Source: Adiantum capillus-veneris
Lineage: Eukaryota > Streptophyta > Polypodiopsida > Polypodiales > Pteridaceae
DNA length: 64,000 nt
Reading direction: 5' to 3'
Assembly: GCA_014529385.2 (NCBI GenBank)
Contig: CM043971.1
Span: 24,231,769 to 24,295,768 of the forward strand
How positions within the stretch are numbered: position 1 is the stretch's first letter; every line of letters begins with the position of its first letter. The position numbers and the translations under genes are program-made. This document shows positions 56,994 to 64,000 of this stretch, one piece after another. Below the pieces are notes generated by a model that did not search any database, was not told where the DNA came from, and saw only the letters and a list, made by a program, of their open reading frames with translations.

Positions 56994-58322
56994 CTATTGT
57001 GTGGAAATGACAGGGCCTTCGTTCGGTTTGATCTTCACTTGAAGCTTGAGAATCTCGTAGCTTGTAGTTGTCTTCTGGCAAGTAACACAAAATAAACCCT
57101 TTGTAGTCTTATGTACCTTATTTGATTTACAAGTAGCACACAATGTCTCCAAGAGAACACCGTTGATGTTAGAGAAACATAGGACACCAAACACCAAACA
57201 CCTGTAAGTTGAAAGAGAGGCTTGAAAATTACAATAAAAGTTAGTAGCACAACTTCTAGCAAATCAAGCAATCCAATGTTACCTGTTTTCCGTAACCAAG
57301 GCTCTCAACCTGTGTTCTATAGGTCTACAAGAGATTAGATTGGAGAAGTTTTCTATGCACGTGGACCAAGTGTGAGATCCAAAACACACTACATGTTTGC
57401 ACGACCTAAGAAAGCCCCGATATTCCTTGCAACAAAAGTTTTCACTTCTCCATTGTTGATATCCCTTTTAATAGACTTATACTCTTCTTTGCGGTCATTG
57501 ACAAAAGTCAACAGAAACAAGTGCAAGCACAAAGCTAGTGTTTTTTTTAATAATATAAAAATGAAAGTTAATATTTTCAATTTGTGAGACTCAGAGTTCC
57601 TCGATCCTTAGGAGTAGAACTGTCAGTCACTAGTAGCTCTCCCCGTGTGGAATTGGCGTCGATTCCAAAATTCTCACTTTTAATAACAACAAAAGAAAGT
57701 GTACCCAAGTAATTTTTTGCACCACCTAGCCCCGCACTTTTCGCCTCATCCAAGAAGAATCTTATTTTCGTTTTTGGGTAAAAGCTTAAGTGGATTGGGA
57801 ATGAAGCAATGTAAGTGACAATAGACGCAACATCCAAGTAAAGAGAGAAAGGTGATGTGCCACTGTCTGCCTTATTCGTTTTTTATATTGTAGATCCCTC
57901 TATCCGCACAAAACTACCAACACTCAACAAAGAAGTAAATTGGGTTATGAGAGATGAATTGACAACGACAGTGAGAATGTGTTGGAGTTGTGTGAATCGA
58001 CAAGATTAACCTTGAAAAACTTCACAATTTTTGGATCAAAAAGCTTGTGTACCATAATTATTTAGTAGATAACCCTCGATTGCAAATCTAGGAGTAATGT
58101 CAGAAAGGTCTGTTATATGCAGTAAGGGCACATTATGTTCCTCAGGAGGAGGTTCTGGTTGTGGAAAAGGATTGAGTTTCACTTCATCATCCTTGGCATC
58201 AATTACAGTGTCTACAAAAGAGTATGTAACAACATGACAGTTCATTCAAATTAGAAGAAAAAGTAGGATGTAGTTGTTTTGGTTTTATGCATACCAGGCC
58301 TCTCTACCTTAACGATAGCCAT
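56994..58322 (-). pseudogene. RPA70-like gene remains, Helitron companion
   Basis: Reads from 58322: ATG and nine codons (MAIVKVERP), a plausible intron (58212-58294, GT...TTTTGTAG), then DAKDDEVKLNPFPQPEPPP and LLHITDLSDITPRFAIEGYL (start of an OB fold like RPA DBD-A), FDPKIVKFFKVNLVDS after a frameshift. 57577-57837 resembles DBD-B (DVASIVTYIASF ... RGELLVTDSS). 56994-57197 has a zinc finger CATCKSNKVHKTTKGLFCVTC, as at the RPA1 C-terminus. Plant Helitrons often carry RPA-like single-strand DNA-binding genes next to Rep, and this lies upstream on the same strand. Individually weak, jointly moderate evidence. Confidence 0.5.
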
Positions 58323-59640
58323 TTTTCTTTTTGTGCTTTTTCTCCTTGATTAACTCTTGGATTTGCGCCTCTAGGATTGTGATCCATGTATCTTGGCGAG
58401 CAAAGGGGTCTTTTCTTGGGCCAGCTGCCATTGCAAGAAAGATCTTGCGGTTGTGGGCTGGGGTACTAGGAGAAAACATGGTCCCGCGGATGCAAGCTTG
58501 TACACACTGTTAACGTTGGCCACCGGGGACCTTGTGAACAGTCCCTAGGGTTTCACCTCACCAAAAATGCAAGGTTAACCTTCGGGTTACCAAAGTCCCT
58601 TGAGTAGCAAGTGGCGTGTAAGAACCGGAACTTTGCAGTAGATTCGGTAGCCGGGATGGGCAGCAGATGTGGTAGCCGACCATAGTCGCTCCAGATTCGG
58701 TACTCAGCAGATGTGGTGGCCGACCACAGTCGCTCCACAATCGCGTAGGAATCGGAGCTCTGCAGTGGATTCGATAGCCGACCACAGACTGTTGTTAGCG
58801 TGCAATCGCTCCTGTAGGGTTGAAGTTGTGCGGCCTGTGGGTGCTGAACGACGCGAGGTCAGGCTGTCGAACTGAGGCGCCCGCAGGTTGTCGACCTGAG
58901 GTCGGGGGTGTGTGTGTTGTAAGCTGAACGAGGTTGGGGGTGTGCTGAACGAGGTCGGGGGTGTTTGTGTTGTACGTTGTAGGCCTGATGTGCCCGCACA
59001 CTGTCGAGCTGAGGCAAGGGGCAAGGTTGAGTTCCTAACGCCCTCCCAAGGGCTGCCCTCGCCCAAGGGGGGACATGGGAAGAAGAAGAGAATGGGGGGA
59101 CGAGGAGTAGGAGAGATAGGGAAGGGGGGAAGAGACAGAGAATAGGAAGAGTTAGATGCATGGTGCAAGGTTGCAATGTTGAGAGCAACAATTTGAAAGA
59201 AGATTTTACTTCAATACTTAAAGAAACCTGTACCATATAAAGAAACCTGTACCATATAATGAGTGTGCATTTTGAGCCACATGAACATTTTTTCGGTAGA
59301 GAAATAGGGTTTATTCTCACAAACAAGAGGTGGTTCACCCCCAACTATTTGAAGTAGGGTTGGATTTTGAGCTTGAGTAAATTGATCGCTTCAGAGAAAC
59401 ATATTTGTAACAATTTCAAAAATTATTACCAATTTTTTGCCGATTTTATGTGTGTCACACACGCTTCTGCTTGAACAATTCAATTGCAATGAATTTGGTA
59501 TGCTTTGAAGATACATTTTACAATCAACCTTGAGAGACTATTTTGTGCTCAAATGTCCACATGGAAAATCTTGGTTATGAAGCTTTTATGCAAAGCTTTT
59601 TGAGCACTTTTTGACTGGTATTTGTCGACATTACCTTGGA
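58323..59640. other. GC-rich noncoding with short tandem repeats
   Basis: A unit with CAGCAGATGTGGT(A/G)GCCGACCA and GTCGCTCCA occurs twice at 58660-58740, and GCTGAACGAGGT(T/C)GGGGGTGT repeats at 58920-58970. Overlapping open frames on both strands are low-complexity and unsupported. 59400-59640 shows nothing. Confidence 0.6.
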
Positions 59641-59679
59641 TTTGGCAAATCATCTTAGCTTAGGGAGTGGCTTTGGCAA

Positions 59680-59960
59680 GACAATCAATCTCTTGTTTTT
59701 TCAGTTGCTTATTGTGTGATGCTCTACTTACCTTTCCCAACATCCTTGGAAAGCCATTATTTTTAGGAGGTATTACCTTTTCTTCTCAGTTTAGCGTTAC
59801 AACATGGATTCACACATACAAAGACAGTCAATCTCTCGCTTTTGGAGTTGCTTATTGTCATGCTCTACTTATCTTTCCCAACATCCTTGGAAAGCCATTA
59901 TTTTATGAGTTATTACCTTTTCTTTTGAGTTTAGCGCTACAACATGGATTCAAACATATA
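59680..59960. repeat. About 140-bp tandem duplication
   Basis: CAATCTCT(T/C)G...TTTCCCAACATCCTTGGAAA ... ACAACATGGATTCA occurs twice in a row (about 59682 and 59828 onward) with small differences. Confidence 0.88.
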
Positions 59961-60032
59961 TATGCATCATCAATTTGAATTTGAGCCAGGGATTTCATTT
60001 ACGTCTTCACATGAAGCGTGAAGTGGTAATAA

Positions 60033-60076
60033 TTGATGTTATTAACACTCCATGATGAGAGTGTTAATAACATCAA
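60033..60076. repeat. Perfect 18-bp inverted repeat (hairpin)
   Basis: Arms 60033-60050 (TTGATGTTATTAACACTC) and 60059-60076 (its exact reverse complement) with the 8-base loop CATGATGA. No terminator-like T run beside it and no CTRR Helitron end. Confidence 0.92.
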
Positions 60077-60344
60077 ATTCACAAGCACCTACCAGAACCG
60101 GCCCTTCTTGTTAGCCCAACGGTCTTTCTTCTAGCCCGACGAGTCTTGGCGAGCAAGCTGTCATGCCCGACGGGCTCGGCTATATCCTCCTCTTGCCCAC
60201 CATTTCTAGAGGTGGCTATATAAATGATGTTTCATCCTTGCATCCGTCTATTTTGGCACACTTGTTGGCTTAGTTGAGGTGTTGGTTTTCATTTAGGTAG
60301 CTTTGATTCCTATTTTTTTAACGTCGCAAATAGTTACAACTGAC

Positions 60345-60965
60345 TTTCCCTTGGGTGTCTATCCGCCTGGAAATAGGTTTAGGTAGGGAGTATCCTTGCA
60401 AGGGGTATAGGTGGTGCAAGTGCTTGGGGCTCATTTATGGCTGGAATGGAGTGCTCCTTATCACTACACCTACGTATTGTTTGCTACGTATAGTTACCTC
60501 CCTTGGGAGTCTATCGTGGGTGTCTATCTGCCTAGAAATAGGTTTGAATAGAAAGCATCCTCGTGAAGGGGTTAGGTGGTGTTAGTGCTTGGAGCTCATT
60601 TCTATAGTTGGAATGGAGCGTTCCTTATTTTTACACCGACGTACTTGTATGTCATGTTTACTTACCTCCCCTGGATGTCTATCTGCCTGAAAATAGGTTT
60701 GGGTAGTGAGCATCCTCGTGAAGGGTTTAGATGGTGCAAGTGTTTGGAGATCATTTCTAACATTGGAATGGAGTGCTTCTTACCACTACACTAACGTAGT
60801 TTTTTGCTACATTTAGTTACCTTCCCTGGGTGTCTATCCTTCTGGAAACCAGTTTGGATAGGGAGCATCCTTGTGAAGGGTTAGTTGGTGCAAGTGTGTG
60901 GGGCTCATTTCTATGGTTGGAATGGAGTGCTCCTGATCACTACACCGACATGCTTGTATGCTCAT
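60345..60965. repeat. Minisatellite, four units of about 155-165 bp
   Basis: Units start with TGTCTATC near 60354, 60520, 60677 and 60830. Each has GAAATAGGTTT, GAGCATCCT(C/T)GTGAAGGG, GGTG(C/T)(A/T)AGTG, GGAATGGAG(T/C)G and ACACC(G/T)ACGTA-like words. Open frames across it are repeat artefacts. Confidence 0.92.
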
Positions 60966-61084
60966 TTCTATTGTTGAAATCAAATTTTCACTTCTTTTGC
61001 TTTATGTTTATATGCATATTATTTTACTTTATTATACAATTGTTCAATTAAATACAAATTTTTCAAAACCTAATATTTTTACAA

Positions 61085-63409
61085 CTGTATGAATGTATAG
61101 GTGGCTTGTGAACTTGTCATAGACGCCAATGCTTGCTCTTAAAACATCAATGCAGCTACTTCTAGTTGCCCATCGATTTGCGGTGAATTATCAAACAATG
61201 GAGCTTCCAATAAAGGGAAGCGCAAGGCCGTCGGTGGTAAGGTGCCAAGGCCTGAGTGGAAATTTGCTGAGAAAGTAAGATCATTTATAGATTGGCGTTG
61301 CAAATTATGTGTCAAAGAAAAATCCGGAGGTGCACCTTGTATTAGGAAACACTTCCTTGGATCAGGGAATAGAATAACTAATTGGTCTAATGGAGGAAGA
61401 TGTAATGGTGCAGATCATGAGAGTACTATGAAATGCTTGAGAGAGTTGCTAGGAGGTGTAGCTAATGCAAGGTGACCTAGAATACCGACTCCAAGCCGTT
61501 ATGCTTCAGAGCACCAAGGCAGTGCTGCCTCAACACAAGGCGGACAAAAACATGGTGCACCCTCCATGCCAACCAACACACACACACAAGCCGTTATGAT
61601 TCAGAGCACCAAGGCAGTTCTGTCTCAACACAAGGCGGACAAAATAGTGGTGCACCCTCCATGCCGGTCAACACACACACACACAAAGAGCTAGCACTCA
61701 AAATGGATCTCCCGAGTACCAGTTTGAAAGCATAGAATGAGACAAGTAAGTCTAGAGAGAAGCTTTTGATCAGCTTCTCTTGAAGAGTCACAATATGCTC
61801 TTGCACAAGCTATCTATTTTACAGGTGTTTCTATGTTGAAGGTCACACGAGAGTCATGGAAGCATGCATGGAAGAAGATTGGTGAGTATGGGCCTGGTTT
61901 TTCCCCTCCATCATATAATCAAATACGGACAACATTCTTGGATAAATGCTTTGTAGACACCCAGAAAGAAGTTAATAGATTGATCTTGAAATCAATTGAT
62001 CAAACAAGATGCACTATAGTTAGTGATGGATGGTAAAATGTCCAATGCAAGCGGCTGATTAATGTGATGATGTTCAGTCCTCAAGGGGAGTTCTTTATTA
62101 AACCGATTGTTAGCTCGGGTGAGATAAAGTCAGGGAGCCATATAACCGATATAATTATAGAAAAAATTCATCAAGTTGGTGTCCAGAATGTAGTGCAGGT
62201 GATAATGGACAATGCCAAAAATTGCAGAGCAGTAGGTCGTCTCTTGTAGCTTGAATCTTGTGTTGGAGGATTGGTATAAGAAAGACGACATTGATTGGTT
62301 CAAAATCATTATAGATAATGCAAGAAAGGTGGTGAGCTTTATTTTGAAGAGACAACGTGTGCTAGACATGTATTGGCAACGTATGCCCACAATATTGAAG
62401 CTTCCATGTGAAACCAGATTTTGCACTAACTTCTACACTGTTGAGAGTCTTTTGCAAAATAAAAATATTGTTTTGGAGACATTTGTTTGTGCTGGCTTCT
62501 ATGAGTGGGAAGCAGAGAAATCAGTACAAGTAAAAACAAAGGTTCAATCTGTGAAAGTGCTTATTGATGATAGACACGTTTGGTATGCTATTGGGGACAC
62601 ATACTTGGTGATGAGGCCTATGATGATATCTTTGAGTCAGTTTGATCTTAAGTTACTCAATATAGGGAAGGTGTACATGGGCCAATATAATGTTCAGGAG
62701 AGCTTGAACTCTCCTTCACAGCCAAAAAATTATTTAAACAAGTCCTAGAGAGAACCTTTTAATAAGGCTAAAAGAGATATCTTAAATAAATACGTACATG
62801 CTCGATGGGTTAGCGCACATAGCCCACTACACAATGTTTCTTTTCTTCTTGATCTAGAGTACTGGAACATGGATTGTGATTAATTAGATGAGGAGGTGAT
62901 TGAAGAATCGTATGATGTGGTAAGTAATTTCTACAACAATCCAGATGATCAAGTCCAAGTATTCACTGACTTGACAAAGTACACGGTAAAGGATGGACTT
63001 TTCAATTTGAAGTTTGTGCAAAACCTTGCATTGGAACAACCAGCATGGAGATGGTGGCTCATGAATGGTGCTTCGGTGCCTACATTGTGTCAATTGCTCG
63101 TTAGGGTTCTTCCACAATGTGCTACCAATTCAAGTTCCGAGAGAAACTGGAGTACATACAGCTATGTACACTTGAACGAGCTGAGAGTTGGTTTACTTGT
63201 ATTGCAATCACAGGCTACTTAGCAATATTCAGTCAGAAAGGTATGAAGAAGATAGACCAAAGTGGAATGTGGATATGAATGAAGATGACCAGGAGCAAGG
63301 GGAAGAGGTGAAAGTCAAAGAACTTGAGTTCTGTGATCTTGGTGGATGTACTTTGCTTGAATTGAATGCGAATCTTGAGGTGGATGATTTTCCGCGTGCT
63401 TGGCAATGA
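61085..63409 (+). pseudogene. hAT transposase (BED / DUF659 type), broken
   Basis: BED-type zinc finger at 61240-61420 (CKLCVKEKSGG ... NRITNWSNGGRC). Linker 61480-61690 disrupted by a 95-bp tandem duplication. DUF659/RNase H-like core: IRTTFLDKCFVDTQKEVNRL, CTIVSDGW (catalytic Asp, followed by a TAA), GEIKSGSHI, VVQVIMDNAKNCRAVG (second Asp). After a lesion near 62248: NLVLEDWYKKDDIDWF and LKLPCETRFCTNFY. C-terminal dimerisation part: NSSSERNWSTYSYVH, ending acidic (EVDDFPRAWQ). These cut-and-paste transposases leave 8-bp duplications; I could not find the terminal repeats. At least four stops or frameshifts. Confidence 0.9.
61493..61690. repeat. 95-bp tandem duplication within the hAT linker
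   Basis: AAGCCGTTATG(C/A)TTCAGAGCACC...(CA)n occurs at 61493 and 61588. The offset of 95 is not divisible by three, so it shifts the frame. Confidence 0.92.
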
Positions 63410-64000
63410 AGGGCACTGCAGAGCAACGATGTAAACATAGATAGCATTGTAAGTTAACACTTCATTGAGGTGCAGAACAATTGAATGTAATGAAAAACAA
63501 AGTTTTTATGGCTTGTGGCTCATGGGCCAAGTGACATCCCACAACTCTTATTTTATTGCCATTTAACACGGCAGTTTGAGTATTGTCATTTATGAAATTA
63601 AAAAGTATCATAAATTTTGTTTGCAATTCCAATGGAAGACTTTATACACTTTGAATTTATAACATTACTTTATGCACCAAGGACGACTATCAAACCTTCA
63701 CAAATCAATTTACCAACATTCAAAAAGTCATAGCAAGTTTTACAAGGCTTTAATGTTCATTGCAAGAGAGACATGTACAAGGATCATAAGAGTCACCACA
63801 ATCCACTCCAAGCTAAGATGTTTACAATTTACAAAGATAAATTCAAATTATCCAAAATAGACTCTCTCTCCCTTGCATTTGCCGCAAATAAGTGTTGATA
63901 GTCTTTCTCTATTTTGAACATGGAATATATAAGCTCGTCAATTGGAGCCTTGCAAATATGGTTCTCTTTTTTATCTACGTACCATGTTTTGCATGAGACG
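63410..64000. other. AT-rich flank of the hAT pseudogene
   Basis: About 590 bp with no supported gene or repeat. The short open frame at 63672-63860 has no recognisable motif. Confidence 0.5.

Noticed and set aside
58704-59344. Overlapping 154- and 161-codon minus-strand frames
   Set aside because: Low-complexity Ser/Pro/Thr translation of GC-rich repeats, open in several frames at once, no motif.
60355-61051. Three plus-strand frames of 72-76 codons
   Set aside because: They repeat with the minisatellite period and are translations of the repeat unit.

Overview
The window looks like repeat-rich nuclear DNA of a land plant. The evidence is: Ty3/gypsy elements with plant-type primer-binding sites (one chromovirus and two very large elements of the Athila/Tat/Ogre kind), a hAT transposase of the BED/DUF659 type common in plants, a Helitron with an RPA-like companion gene, a tRNA-derived SINE, and CCCTAA-rich degenerate repeats. 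A seed-free plant seems likely to me, but I cannot prove it from sequence alone. I found no intact single-copy host gene; every recognisable coding region is mobile and most are broken.

Layout. 1-1640 is a decayed DUF7869 protein. 1878-2076 and 44044-44440 are two halves of one unrecognised minus-strand reading frame, split by the outer element. 2077-44043 is a three-level nest. Outer element TE-C (minus strand, target duplication GTGTC) was hit in its integrase by chromovirus TE-B (plus strand, duplication CCATC, 12938-34279). TE-B was in turn hit in its gag by TE-A (minus strand, 14470-30076). TE-C also carries a 326-bp MITE, a 1338-bp TTAA-flanked DNA transposon and a 1.37-kb inversion. 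44440-46050 is degenerate CCCTAA-type repeat. 46554-49313 is a non-autonomous LTR element whose left LTR holds a SINE; the right LTR is the matching empty site. 49319-52600 holds microsatellites, a GC-rich block and old repeats. 52620-58322 holds Helitron remains (RPA-like fragments, then a Rep protein truncated before its helicase ATPase). 59640-60970 is tandem repeats, and 61085-63409 is a broken hAT transposase.

The most unusual system is in TE-A and TE-C. Each has two coding blocks on one strand: ORF1-gag-pol, and a separate, very long third ORF near the 3' LTR. Each block is preceded by an array of 22-bp palindromes with a CGCG centre. The palindrome differs between the two elements (half-site GACATCATACG in TE-A, GTAAATAATCG in TE-C), but length, centre and usual spacing (about 275-295 bp) are the same. 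In TE-C the spacing becomes regular across the inversion once the inversion is undone. I read the arrays as element-specific binding sites controlling two transcription units; this is inference.

Both large elements also share a duplicated integrase zinc-binding (H2C2) module. TE-C has a second retropepsin-like module downstream of integrase. Frames are mostly interrupted by single stops, many explicable as C-to-T changes of CAG, CGA or CAA codons, which suggests long silencing by cytosine methylation.
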